From an uncultured Alistipes sp. (lineage in GTDB: Bacteria; Bacteroidota; Bacteroidia; Bacteroidales; Rikenellaceae): a stretch of DNA of 64,000 nt. The position numbers were made by a program, and so were the translations under genes. The stretch covers positions 62,001 to 126,000 of the forward strand of contig NZ_CAJTXD010000004.1 of the NCBI RefSeq assembly GCF_910580175.1. Direction: 5' to 3'. Below are positions 17,125-27,865 of the stretch, piece by piece; the stretch's first letter is position 1; every line of letters starts with the position of its first letter. The notes under the pieces are model-generated. The model had not been told where the DNA came from, searched no databases, and saw only the letters and a list, made by a program, of their open reading frames with translations.

Positions 17125-17769
17125 ATGGAAATTGCGCCGCCCCGTTTGCCGGAAGATTCTGCATTTGTTGCCGATGTTGCGTTGCTTGTCGATGCCGAGG
17201 AGGTCGTCGATGCGGTGTTCCGCGGTGTTGCTTTGGCCGGACTGGTTCGCGAACACCTTTCCGTCGAGCGGTGCATCTTTTCCGGATGTCGTTTCTCGGG
17301 GGCCGTGTTGGCGCAGGCCCGGTTTTCCGATGTCTTGTTCCGCAACTGCGACTTCTCCAACGCCGATTTGCGCGGCAGTGCGTTCCAGCGCGTGCAGTTC
17401 GTCGATTGCAAGTTTACCGGCGCCGAATTCGCCGAGACGGTTTTCGGTTCGGCCGTCTTGGCGCGTTGTCGGGGCGAGTTCGTCGGGTTCGCCGCTGCGA
17501 GGTTCCGCCGGGTAAGGTGCGAGGAGTGTATCTTGCGCAGTGCCGTGTTGAGCGAGTGCCGTTTCGAGCAGACCGCATTTTCCGCTTGCGATCTCTCGAC
17601 GGCCGAGTTCTTCGGCACCCGTTTGCAGGGGATCTCGCTGGCCGACTGCGACATCCGCGGCATCCGCCTGCGCGATTGTGCGTCGTTCGAACTTCGGGGC
17701 GCTCGGATTTCTCCGGCGCAGGCGCTCGATCTGGTCAAACTTCTCGGTGTGGAATTCGAGGACGTATGA
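17125..17769 (+). CDS. Pentapeptide repeat protein
   Basis: The 214-residue protein is built largely of tandem five-residue repeats of the A(D/N)LxX type; examples are RFSGAVLAQARFSDVLFRNC and DFSNADLRGSAFQRVQF, recurring from about residue 45 to 195. Such repeats fold into a right-handed quadrilateral beta helix. Some members mimic DNA and protect gyrase, but most have no known role and none can be assigned here. Cysteines are unusually frequent within the repeats. I start at MEIAPPRLPED, two bases after the phosphopantetheinyl transferase stop; a longer upstream frame overlaps that gene. A hairpin terminator follows. Confidence 0.85.
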   Translation: MEIAPPRLPEDSAFVADVALLVDAEEVVDAVFRGVALAGLVREHLSVERCIFSGCRFSGAVLAQARFSDVLFRNCDFSNADLRGSAFQRVQFVDCKFTGAEFAETVFGSAVLARCRGEFVGFAAARFRRVRCEECILRSAVLSECRFEQTAFSACDLSTAEFFGTRLQGISLADCDIRGIRLRDCASFELRGARISPAQALDLVKLLGVEFEDV

Positions 17770-17789
17770 AAAAGTTTTGATGAAACATG

Positions 17790-17827
17790 AAAACGCCGGA
17801 ATCCGTTCGTGTGGATTCCGGCGTTTG
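17790..17827. terminator. Bidirectional hairpin terminator
   Basis: A 14-bp perfect stem (AAACGCCGGAATCC / GGATTCCGGCGTTT) with an 8-base loop lies between the convergent pentapeptide-repeat gene and C1 peptidase gene. A and T flanks make it usable in both directions. Confidence 0.75.
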
Positions 17828-17870
17828 TTCAAAGCGCGGTGTTCTCCGGGAACTCCTTTCGCTCACGGTT

Positions 17871-19076
17871 CTATTCGAACCCCAGTTTTCGGGCGATGTG
17901 TTCGGGCAGGGCTTTCTTGTTGAGCATGATCGAGGTCGTCTTGTAGGCTACGAACGGCTGCGAGAAATACCAGTAGCCTCCGTAGGGCGGACGTTCGCCC
18001 CACGAGTTGAGCACCTTGTAGAACGGATTCCCGGCCTGGTCGGTGGCTTTGCCCACGATGACCATGCCGTGGTCGTCGGTGGTCTCGTAGTTATCGAACG
18101 CCTCCTGACGCTTGGCCTGCGTCACGACCAGCTCCTTTACGGGTTTGTCGAACGAGTAGATTAGCGTCTCCTTCTCCTGCTGGGTAAGTTTGCCCCATTT
18201 CTCGGCTTCCGTGCCGCTCATGTTCTCGAGCGCGATTTCGGGAACGATGCCGATCGCCTTGGTGCGGCTGAAGCCCTTTTCGCTCACGTCGGTGCCCCAC
18301 GAGAGTGCATACCCCTGGTCGAGCGCGTGGTCGACGGCCTCCATCATTTCGTCGAGCGGCAGGTTGTAGACCGTGCCCCACATCCAGTTGTCGGGCACTT
18401 CCATGATGAACTGCGTGTAGAACGGATGGTGGGTAAACGACGTGATGTCGATATAGTCGTTCATGTCGATGGGCAGCGATGCCGCGAACGAAGCGGGCGT
18501 GTATTCTTTGCCCTGGTAGACGAACGTCTCGGGCACGGGGCCGAAGTACTCGTCGAGCAGGGCGTTGAAAGCGCGTTTCCAGGCGGTCGAAAGGGGCATG
18601 TTCGACTTGTCGCCTGCGCGGATCACAGCGTCGAGATAGGCCTTGAGCGCGCCCGAGAGTTCATGGAAGTCGGGTTTCTCGGTGCCATAGTTCAGACCCG
18701 GGTAGGCTTCGAACGGCACGATGCCGTAGTTCTTTATCATCTCGATGACGTCATGCGAAGCACCGCCCTCGGCGAAGTTCAGATGGCCGTGCATGCGGAC
18801 ATACTTCATGGCTTTGTCCATGAACGTGTGGCGCACGATCCACATCTCCGACAGGTGCATCGCCTCGCCGCCGGCGCGCATGATCTCGCTTTCGAGGAAC
18901 GAGCAGGTCGAGAAGCTCCAGCAGGTGCCGCTGCGGCTCTGATCCTTGACAGGGGTAACGGGCACCGACCGGCTGTCGGTAAAACGGTAGCCTTTCTCTT
19001 CGGCCGTTTTGGGCGTGCGGGCCGCAGCGCTGAAGAGCGCGCCGGCGAAGAGCAGGGAGAAAACGAGGTTTTTCAT
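17871..19076 (-). CDS. Secreted C1-family (bleomycin hydrolase-like) aminopeptidase
   Basis: The 401-residue protein belongs to the papain-fold C1B group (bleomycin hydrolase/PepC). The catalytic set is visible: oxyanion Gln46 and nucleophile Cys52 in KDQSRSGTCWSFSTCSF, a histidine in TTDDHGMVIVGKA, and an asparagine in KVLNSWGERP. Unlike cytosolic PepC it starts with a signal peptide (KNLVFSLLFAGALFSAAA), so it is exported, probably to the periplasm or cell surface, where it may trim peptides. Secreted C1B peptidases of this kind are common in gut Bacteroidota. It lies 29 bases downstream of topA on the same strand and may share its transcript. Confidence 0.9.
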   Translation of the reverse strand: MKNLVFSLLFAGALFSAAARTPKTAEEKGYRFTDSRSVPVTPVKDQSRSGTCWSFSTCSFLESEIMRAGGEAMHLSEMWIVRHTFMDKAMKYVRMHGHLNFAEGGASHDVIEMIKNYGIVPFEAYPGLNYGTEKPDFHELSGALKAYLDAVIRAGDKSNMPLSTAWKRAFNALLDEYFGPVPETFVYQGKEYTPASFAASLPIDMNDYIDITSFTHHPFYTQFIMEVPDNWMWGTVYNLPLDEMMEAVDHALDQGYALSWGTDVSEKGFSRTKAIGIVPEIALENMSGTEAEKWGKLTQQEKETLIYSFDKPVKELVVTQAKRQEAFDNYETTDDHGMVIVGKATDQAGNPFYKVLNSWGERPPYGGYWYFSQPFVAYKTTSIMLNKKALPEHIARKLGFE

Positions 19077-19105
19077 GGTATTCGGGATGTTTGGGTGTTG
19101 AAATT

Positions 19106-21403
<2,298 letters not shown>

Positions 21404-21430
21404 TGCGTTGATGTATGGCTTTTTCAGAAA

Positions 21431-21460
21431 TGCGAAAACCTAAGTGCTCGACTTAGGTTG
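21431..21460 (-). terminator. Terminator after the DUF4270 gene
   Basis: A hairpin with 9-bp arms (AACCTAAGT / ACTTAGGTT) and a 5-base loop is followed on the minus strand by TTTTC. It lies between the DUF4270 stop and the topA start. Confidence 0.55.
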
Positions 21461-21486
21461 CGCATTCGTTGATTGGTTGCGGGTTG

Positions 21487-23109
21487 TTATTTCTTGATTA
21501 AATTGTAGGTCAGTTCGAAACGGATCGGGGCGTTGTTTCCGGCAGGATCGTCCGGCAGCGTGGTCATGCCTTGCAAGACGGTGTAGGCCGGCGTGTAGTA
21601 GCTGTAAGCTTCGGGGGCGGCATAGATCGTACGGTTCCCGATCTTCGTCAGGTCGATCTCCCGTTCTTCGCTCCGTGCGGCGTCGCGTTCGGCTGCGTAG
21701 CTGTTCCAGAGGGTCTGGATGTAACCCGTGATGTCGAACGTGTAGCAGCCGCGGCTGCGGTTGATGTACCCGCCGTAGGCGAGCGACGTGTCGTAGTTCT
21801 TCTCGTAATAGTAGTTGTAGTCCGGGATCGCCGTAAGGGTCTTGTAGTTCGTATAGAGACCGATGCGTTCCGGTGCGGCGTCCATGTCGAAGATCAGCCT
21901 GCCGGGAGCCGCGGGATCGATCGCGTCCCACTCGTAATCGCTGTCGCCGAAGTAAACCAGCATGCGGGCCTGGCTGAACGCCAGGGTCGAGAACTCGTAG
22001 CCCTCCCTGTTGGCTTCTTCGATCTTGCTCTCCAGTTCGTTGAAGAACTCTTTCGTGAACGTGATCTCGGTTACCACGCCGCCCATGCCTTCGACGATCA
22101 TCCGGCTGTCGGTCTTGCGGTTGTCGGGGGTGCCGGGAGCGGGTTCGCGAACCTGGGCCGGGTCGATCTTGCTGCCTTCGTAGTTGCGTTTGAAGACGTT
22201 GACCGAGACGTTGCCATGGGTGGACGACAACTCGGTGTCCTTGAAAATGTAGAGCAGCGACAGGGTGTCTTTTATCAGCGAAGGGTCTTCCTTGAGCCTG
22301 GTGCGGCCGTAGACCGCCAGGCCCGAGCCGCTGAGATCGAGGGCGTACATGCCGCCCTTGCTTTTGGCGGTCTGATCGGCCAGAGGACGGATATAAAGCC
22401 CCTTGAATTCGTCGACCCACTGCGCGAGACTGTCGAGGGTGGTATAGATCGAGTAGTCGTCCGCGTATTTGCCGCTCTGGAGCATCAGCCGGTCGATGAA
22501 CTCGCGGCCGCCTTCGGCCAGATCAAGCGTCACGGACGTGGTGGCGGGGCCGGTCTTCTTGCCGTCGGGGAACTCGAACGTGAACAGCGGGGTTTTGCTT
22601 ACATAAGGATCGGGATCGAAATCGAGGTAGAACGTGGAGTCCTCCCGTTCGGTCAGATAAGCGTTGTCGGTAATTTCATAAATGCCGTAGAGCTGCGGGG
22701 TAAGAGTGTCGCGGTCGTAGTCGGTAACCGTGAGCAGCAACTGCGCGGAGTCGAAGATCGGCCGCTCGCCGAATCGGTCGGCGTCGACTCCCACATAGTA
22801 GAGATATTGGGTCAGGAAGCCTGCCGAGCGCAGCCCCAGCGTGTCGTTCAGCTGCGAACCGATGTAGCCGTAGGAGATGTTCGACGTGCGGATCGAATCG
22901 CTCTGGAAGAGCCGGGTTTCGACGTATTTTTTCGGATTCGGCTCTTTTTTGAGCGGAAAGGTCGCATATCCGGCCCGCATCTGCTGGGTGTCGGGCACGA
23001 GGTTCGAACCCAGCGAATCGTCCACCGTGGTGCAGCCTGCCCACCCGGCCGCCCCCGCAAAAAGGGCCGCGGAGAGCATCGCACGACGGAAACTATTGAA
23101 TTTCATCAT
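21487..23109 (-). CDS. DUF4270 lipoprotein
   Basis: The 540-residue product starts with a signal peptide and lipobox (LFAGAAGWAGCTTVDDSLGS), so it should be an outer-membrane or periplasmic lipoprotein. The pattern after the cysteine (LGSNLVPDTQQM) and the long beta-rich body, ending with TRFELTYNLIKK-like sequence, fit the DUF4270 family of Bacteroidota. Its function is unknown. It overlaps the glycogen synthase gene upstream by 17 bases and is probably co-translated with it; I recall the same pairing in Bacteroides. Two adjacent ATG codons can serve as the start. Confidence 0.85.
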   Translation of the reverse strand: MMKFNSFRRAMLSAALFAGAAGWAGCTTVDDSLGSNLVPDTQQMRAGYATFPLKKEPNPKKYVETRLFQSDSIRTSNISYGYIGSQLNDTLGLRSAGFLTQYLYYVGVDADRFGERPIFDSAQLLLTVTDYDRDTLTPQLYGIYEITDNAYLTEREDSTFYLDFDPDPYVSKTPLFTFEFPDGKKTGPATTSVTLDLAEGGREFIDRLMLQSGKYADDYSIYTTLDSLAQWVDEFKGLYIRPLADQTAKSKGGMYALDLSGSGLAVYGRTRLKEDPSLIKDTLSLLYIFKDTELSSTHGNVSVNVFKRNYEGSKIDPAQVREPAPGTPDNRKTDSRMIVEGMGGVVTEITFTKEFFNELESKIEEANREGYEFSTLAFSQARMLVYFGDSDYEWDAIDPAAPGRLIFDMDAAPERIGLYTNYKTLTAIPDYNYYYEKNYDTSLAYGGYINRSRGCYTFDITGYIQTLWNSYAAERDAARSEEREIDLTKIGNRTIYAAPEAYSYYTPAYTVLQGMTTLPDDPAGNNAPIRFELTYNLIKK

Positions 23110-23899
23110 AGAAGCGGTTGTAATTATCGAAAAAGTCCTCTGCCTCGGGCGCCTGGTATTCCAGCATCGGCTTGCCGCTTTGGCGGGCGATTTCGAGCAC
23201 CCGCTCGTCGACGCCGGCGGATGCCGCGATCACGCCGTCGGCATACTTCATAACGAAACGGCAGAGGTTTTCGTATGACGGCGTGTCGAGAATCGACAGA
23301 TTTTTGTCCTTGACCCCCTCGCCGGCGATCTTCGCACCGAAACCCTTGTTCAGCTCGCCGCCGAAGCCGTCGTCGTAGAGCGACACGACGACCTTCACGT
23401 TGCGGAAGATCGGATCGTCGGCGAAAACCTTCTTCAGGTATACGGGCACGACTCCCGTGAACCATCCGTGGCAATGGACGACGGAGGGTGCCCAGCACAG
23501 CTTCTTGACCGTTTCCAGCACGCCGCGGGCGAAGAAGATGGCCCGCTCGTCGTTGTCGGGGAACTCCAGCCCTGCGGCATCCTGCAACACGGCCTTGCGC
23601 GAGAAGTAGTCGTCGTTGTCGATGAAGTAGATCTGCACGCGGGCGGCAGGAATCGATGCCACCTTGATGATGAGCTGGTGGTCGTTGTCGTCGATGATGA
23701 GATTCATGCCCGAAAGGCGGATCACTTCGTGGAGCTGGTGGCGGCGCTCGTTGATGCACCCGTAGCGGGGCATGAACGTGCGGATTTCATTGCCGCGCTC
23801 CTGCATCGCCTGCACCAGCGAACGGCATAACACGGAAGCCTCCGTTTCGGGGAGGTAGGGCATTATTTGCTGACAGACGTACAGAATCTTGCTTGCCAT
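23093..23899 (-). CDS. Single-domain glycogen/starch synthase-like protein
   Basis: The 268-residue protein matches the N-terminal GT5 domain of glycogen synthase (KILYVCQQIMPYLPETEAS, then VVHCHGWFTGVVPVYLKKVF, and a late IAASAGVDERVLE). It stops before the C-terminal nucleotide-sugar-binding domain of the usual ~480-residue enzyme. Bacteroidota commonly carry this short form next to a DUF4270 gene, so it is probably a normal protein of the phylum and not a recent truncation. Whether it can elongate glycogen alone is unclear. It has its own promoter about 155 bases upstream. Confidence 0.8.
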   Translation of the reverse strand: MASKILYVCQQIMPYLPETEASVLCRSLVQAMQERGNEIRTFMPRYGCINERRHQLHEVIRLSGMNLIIDDNDHQLIIKVASIPAARVQIYFIDNDDYFSRKAVLQDAAGLEFPDNDERAIFFARGVLETVKKLCWAPSVVHCHGWFTGVVPVYLKKVFADDPIFRNVKVVVSLYDDGFGGELNKGFGAKIAGEGVKDKNLSILDTPSYENLCRFVMKYADGVIAASAGVDERVLEIARQSGKPMLEYQAPEAEDFFDNYNRFYDEIQ

Positions 23900-24058
23900 G
23901 AATCGTAAGTTTTAAGGTCGGAAAACCGGCTCCTCGGGCCGCTCCCTTCGCGGTCGTCTCCTGGCGGGCCGCCCTGTGCGAGGGTCGCTCTTCTGCGAAA
24001 CCGGGACACACCAACGCAAGATGGACTGCGAATATTGCAGGGCGCCGCTTGTATTTTG

Positions 24059-24066
24059 CAAAGATA
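24059..24066 (-). promoter_or_regulatory. Promoter -7 box for the glycogen synthase gene
   Basis: On the minus strand the sequence reads TATCTTTG, a full match to TAnnTTTG. It lies just after the queA stop and would give a leader of about 150 bases before the glycogen synthase ATG. Confidence 0.55.
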
Positions 24067-24077
24067 GTGAAAAAATA

Positions 24078-25127
24078 TTAAAGAATAAGCATCGCGTCGC
24101 CGTAAGTGCCGAAGCGGTATCCTTCTTCTTTAGCGATTTTGTAGGCCTTCATCACGTTTTCGTAGCCGCCGAACGCCGCCACCATCATCAGCTGCGTGGA
24201 GTAGGGCAGGTGGAAGTTCGAGACCATCGCATCGGCGACCGAGAAGTCGTAGGGTGCGAAGATGAACTTGTTCGTCCAGCCCTCCGAGGCCTTGATCATG
24301 CCGCCCGTCGAGACGGCGGTTTCGATCGTGCGCATGACGGTGGTGCCGATCGCCACGACCTTGCGTCCGTCGCGTTTGGCGGCGTTGACCGTCGCAGCGG
24401 TTTCTTCGGTCACGAAGAACTGCTCGGAGTCCATCTTGTGTTTCGAGAGGTCTTCGACATCTACCGTGCGGAAGTTGCCCAGCCCGACGTGCAGCGTGAC
24501 GAACGCGCTGTCGATCCCCTTGATCTCCATGCGTTTGAGCAGGTGCTTCGAGAAGTGCATGCCGGCCGTAGGGGCCGCCACGGCGCCCTCCTTGGCGGCG
24601 AAGATCGTCTGGTAGCGTTCGGCGTCCTGGGGTTCGACCTTTTCGCGCACCCACTTGGGCAGCGGGGTTTCGCCCAGGGCGAAAAGCGCTTCCTTGAATT
24701 CCTCGTAGGAGCCGTCGAAAAGGAAGCGCAGCGTGCGGCCGCGCGAGGTGGTGTTGTCGATCACTTCGGCCACCAGCAGGTCGTCGTCGCCGAAATAGAG
24801 CTTGTTGCCTATGCGGATCTTGCGCGCCGGGTCGACCAGCACGTCCCACAGGCGGAGTTCGCGGTTCAACTCGCGCAGCAGGAAGATTTCGATCTCGGCG
24901 CCGGTCTTCTCCTTGTTGCCGTAGAGACGTGCAGGGAAAACCTTGGTGTCGTTGAACAGAAAGAGGTCTTTCTCGTCGAAGTATTCGATGATGTCCTTGA
25001 ACTGGCGGTGTTCGACGGTGTCTTTGGCGCGGTCGATGACCATCAGGCGCGATTCGTCGCGGTTGTCGGCCGGATAGCGGGCCAGCATTTCGGGCGTGAA
25101 ATCGTAGCCGTACTGCGATAGTTTCAT
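24078..25127 (-). CDS. queA: S-adenosylmethionine:tRNA ribosyltransferase-isomerase QueA
   Basis: QueA transfers and isomerises the ribosyl group of SAM onto preQ1-modified tRNA to make epoxyqueuosine at the wobble position. The 349-residue product has the N-terminal FTPEMLARYPADNRDESRLM, the FNDTKVFPARL motif, TAGMHFSKHLL, and the C-terminal SNFHLPYSTQLMMVAAF with YRFGTYGDAMLI. I start at MKLSQYGYDF; the 23 residues upstream in the same frame do not match the family. It follows truB on the same strand after 75 bases. Confidence 0.97.
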   Translation of the reverse strand: MKLSQYGYDFTPEMLARYPADNRDESRLMVIDRAKDTVEHRQFKDIIEYFDEKDLFLFNDTKVFPARLYGNKEKTGAEIEIFLLRELNRELRLWDVLVDPARKIRIGNKLYFGDDDLLVAEVIDNTTSRGRTLRFLFDGSYEEFKEALFALGETPLPKWVREKVEPQDAERYQTIFAAKEGAVAAPTAGMHFSKHLLKRMEIKGIDSAFVTLHVGLGNFRTVDVEDLSKHKMDSEQFFVTEETAATVNAAKRDGRKVVAIGTTVMRTIETAVSTGGMIKASEGWTNKFIFAPYDFSVADAMVSNFHLPYSTQLMMVAAFGGYENVMKAYKIAKEEGYRFGTYGDAMLIL

Positions 25128-25202
25128 AGCGGGGAAAGGTTTCTCAAAAAGGTTTCTCGGTGGAATCGTGTGTGACAATACTAATTGTATACGCAAAAAA
25201 AT

Positions 25203-25931
25203 CTATTTTGTTTCGATCTCGTGCAGATTTTTTATCAGCTCCTCCAACTGCCATGCCTTTTCGGCTGTGAAGCCGCCGCTGCGCGTGCGGCGCAGCGAGG
25301 AGAGGTGGGCGCCGCTGTCGAGCACTTCGCCTATTTCGCCGGCCAGCGAACGGATGTAGGTGCCTTTGCTGCAACGCACTCGGATGCGTATGCGGGGCAG
25401 GGCATATTCTTGGAGTTCGATTTCGTAGATATGGATCGGAGCCTTGCGCAGCTCTACGGAGTCGGTCGTCCCGCCCGCCCGGGCCAGTTCGTAGGCCCGC
25501 ATGCCGTCGATCTTCTTGGCTGAATAGAGCGGCGGCGCCTGGAGCCGCTCCCCCTCCAGGGAGCGGAGCGCTTCGACGACTTTCTCGCGGGTGATGTGTT
25601 CGGTCGGGTAGGTGCGGTCGATGGGGTGTTCCAGATCGAAACTGGGTGTCGTGGCGCCCAGCACGACGTCGGCTACATACTCCTTTTCTTCGGCTTGCAG
25701 CGCCTCGACCATCTTCGTGGCGCGGCCGATGCAGACCAGCAGCACGCCCGTGGCCAGGGGGTCGAGCGTCCCGGCATGCCCCACTTTGATGCGGGGATAG
25801 CCTATCTTGCGGAGCGCGAACTTGATCTTGCGCACCACGTCGGTCGACGTCCACTCCAGCGGCTTGTCGATTACGGCGATGTAGCCCTGCTCGAAATCGA
25901 GACCGCGCAGGTCGGTTGCTTCGGGCGTCAT
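25203..25931 (-). CDS. truB: tRNA pseudouridine(55) synthase TruB
   Basis: TruB makes pseudouridine 55 in the T-loop of tRNAs. The 242-residue product has the catalytic motif KVGHAGTLDPLATGVLLV, with the nucleophile Asp57, and the later GTYIRSLAGEIG. Both are complete. The ATG overlaps the uppP stop as ATGA, so translation is probably coupled. The overlap also fixes the start, excluding the in-frame extension upstream. Confidence 0.96.
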   Translation of the reverse strand: MTPEATDLRGLDFEQGYIAVIDKPLEWTSTDVVRKIKFALRKIGYPRIKVGHAGTLDPLATGVLLVCIGRATKMVEALQAEEKEYVADVVLGATTPSFDLEHPIDRTYPTEHITREKVVEALRSLEGERLQAPPLYSAKKIDGMRAYELARAGGTTDSVELRKAPIHIYEIELQEYALPRIRIRVRCSKGTYIRSLAGEIGEVLDSGAHLSSLRRTRSGGFTAEKAWQLEELIKNLHEIETK

Positions 25932-26719
25932 AGGGCGTAGCTGATAATGGATACGGCGCCCGCTGCCGCGCAATAGATCGCGAACCAGATCAGACGTCCC
26001 CGCTTGACGATTTCGAGCATGAAGCGGCAGGCGGCGCAGCCGGTAACGAACGCAGCGAGAAACCCTGCCAGCAGCGGCCCTGCGGCGATGCCCGACGTCA
26101 ACTCTCCCGAACAGATTTCGAGGAACGTCTCGCCTAAAATGGGCGCCAGCACCATCAAGAACGAGAATTGCGCCACGGCGGCTTTTTCATTGCCCAGCAG
26201 CAGCCCCGTGGCGATGGTCGTGCCCGACCGCGAGAGGCCCGGCATGGCGGCGCAGGCCTGCGCTACGCCGATGATGAAGGCGTCGCGGTAGGAGATGATC
26301 TCTTTCTGCCGTGGTTTGGCGTAGTAGGCGAAAGCCAGGAGTGCGGCCGTGAGCAAGAGCATGGCTCCCACGACTGCCAGGATCCACGGTGCGTTGAGCA
26401 GCGCGTCGATGCGGTCTTTCAAGGCGAAGCCCACGATGCCGATCGGAATCATCGAGAGCGCCAGTTTCAGCACATAGGCCTGCTCGGCGTTGAAGCGGCG
26501 CGAGAACATCCCCCCGAGGAGCCGGCGCACCTCGGCGTGCAGAACCGCCAAGGTGCTCAACACCGTGGCGGCGTGCAGCGTCACGTCGAACGTCAGGTTT
26601 TCCTCGATCTGCACGCCCAGCAACTCCTTGGCGATCTGGAGGTGTCCGCTGCTCGAAACGGGCAGGAATTCGGTAATTCCCTGCACGATGCCCAATATAA
26701 TGGCTTGAAGCGTATCCAT
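25928..26719 (-). CDS. uppP: Undecaprenyl-diphosphate phosphatase UppP (BacA)
   Basis: UppP removes a phosphate from undecaprenyl diphosphate and so recycles the lipid carrier for peptidoglycan and other envelope polymers; it also gives bacitracin resistance. The 263-residue integral membrane protein has both family motifs, GIVQGITEFLPVSSSGHLQI near the N-terminus and MPGLSRSGTTIATGLLLG in the second half. It sits in the conserved ftsX-DUF3098-uppP-truB-queA order seen in many Bacteroidota. Confidence 0.97.
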   Translation of the reverse strand: MDTLQAIILGIVQGITEFLPVSSSGHLQIAKELLGVQIEENLTFDVTLHAATVLSTLAVLHAEVRRLLGGMFSRRFNAEQAYVLKLALSMIPIGIVGFALKDRIDALLNAPWILAVVGAMLLLTAALLAFAYYAKPRQKEIISYRDAFIIGVAQACAAMPGLSRSGTTIATGLLLGNEKAAVAQFSFLMVLAPILGETFLEICSGELTSGIAAGPLLAGFLAAFVTGCAACRFMLEIVKRGRLIWFAIYCAAAGAVSIISYAL

Positions 26720-26723
26720 CGGG

Positions 26724-26969
26724 TCACTCGTAGCGTTTCAGGATGGCATAGATTTCCAGCACGAAGCCGCCGACGGTCACGATCGGTGCCAGCGTGATGC
26801 GGCGCCACGAGAACATGGCGTAGTCGAACTCGTCGGGCGAATCGCTGCCGCCGCCGGTCATGAGGACGAATCCCAGCACGATGACGGCGAAACCGACGGC
26901 CAGCAGGATGTAGTTGCGGCGTGTGAGCGGCAGCCGGGGATTGTCGGGAGTGTTGTTCGGTCGTTTCAT
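26724..26969 (-). CDS. DUF3098 small membrane protein
   Basis: An 81-residue protein with two hydrophobic helices (NYILLAVGFAVIVLGFVLM and a second around IVTVGGFVLEIYAILKR) separated by a loop with SDSPDEFDYAMFSWRRITLA. This is the DUF3098 pattern, and the gene occupies the usual place between ftsX and uppP. The gene-to-gene gaps are one and four bases. A link to division or lipid-carrier recycling is suggested by the context only. Confidence 0.85.
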   Translation of the reverse strand: MKRPNNTPDNPRLPLTRRNYILLAVGFAVIVLGFVLMTGGGSDSPDEFDYAMFSWRRITLAPIVTVGGFVLEIYAILKRYE

Positions 26970-26970
26970 G

Positions 26971-27855
26971 TCAGTAAAGATAGATTTTGTTCGATTTCAT
27001 GTTGACGAATTTGTTGAGGGCCGCCCAAGTGAAGAGTCCCGAGATGACCACGCCGCCGCCGATCATCGTGCCGAAGATCAGACCGCCCGTGCGGCTCGCC
27101 TCCGCCAGGGCCTGCAACTCGGGCACGGCTTCGTTCAGTCCGTAGGCGGCCAGCGCCAGCAGCAGCGAAGCCGCCGTGCCGGCCAAGATGCCCTGCGTGA
27201 TGCTGCTGGCCAGGAACGGCCGCATGATGAACCACTTGGTGGCGCCGACCAGTTTCATGGTGTTGATCTGGTAGCGTTTCGAGAAGATCGCCAGCCGGAG
27301 GGTGTTGCTTACCAGGATCATCGAAACGAGGAGCAGCGCTCCGCCGAAGAGCAGCAGGATGAAGCGGATTTTTCCCACTGTGGCGTGGAGCCGCGCCGCC
27401 ATGAGGGCCGGGTAGCTCACATGTTCGACGCCCGAAAGGTGGGAGATGCCCGTGATGAAGGCGTCGATCGCCTCCTTGTCGGACGAATGCGCCGTGAGGG
27501 TCAGTTCGTAGGAGTCCAGCAGCGGATTTTCGCCCAATACCTCGTCGAATTCGCTGCCGAACATCTTTCGGAACTCTGCATCTTCCAGTTTCTCTTCCTT
27601 GGGTACGTAGACGATCCCGCCCACCAGCTCTTGGTCGGCGACCCGTTCGGCGATCGCTTCGCGTTGCTTGTCGGTCAGCCCGTTTTTCAGTTCCACCGAC
27701 ACCTGGATGCTCGATTGCAGCGTGCGGGCCACCTCCATGGCCGCCAGCATCAGGTAGCCCACCGACCCCAGGAGAAAGAGCACCAGCGTGATGCTGACCG
27801 TGGATACGATGTAGGAGTTGCGGACTTTGCGTTTGAGTCGTTTGTCGTCCTTCAT
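26971..27855 (-). CDS. ftsX: Permease-like cell division protein FtsX
   Basis: FtsX is the membrane partner of the ATPase FtsE and controls peptidoglycan hydrolysis during division. The 294-residue product has an N-terminal cytoplasmic stretch (MKDDKRLKRKVRNSYIVS), a first helix, a periplasmic domain of about 150 residues, and three C-terminal helices of the FtsX/MacB permease type. ftsE is not next to it here. I chose the ATG at 27855; the frame can start two codons earlier at TTG. Confidence 0.93.
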   Translation of the reverse strand: MKDDKRLKRKVRNSYIVSTVSITLVLFLLGSVGYLMLAAMEVARTLQSSIQVSVELKNGLTDKQREAIAERVADQELVGGIVYVPKEEKLEDAEFRKMFGSEFDEVLGENPLLDSYELTLTAHSSDKEAIDAFITGISHLSGVEHVSYPALMAARLHATVGKIRFILLLFGGALLLVSMILVSNTLRLAIFSKRYQINTMKLVGATKWFIMRPFLASSITQGILAGTAASLLLALAAYGLNEAVPELQALAEASRTGGLIFGTMIGGGVVISGLFTWAALNKFVNMKSNKIYLY

Positions 27856-27865
27856 GTTCAATGCG

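Noticed and set aside
22440..22480. YADD in the DUF4270 protein as a reverse-transcriptase active site
   Set aside because: The surrounding residues have no RT motifs and the protein is a lipoprotein of a known domain family. No RT was found in the window.
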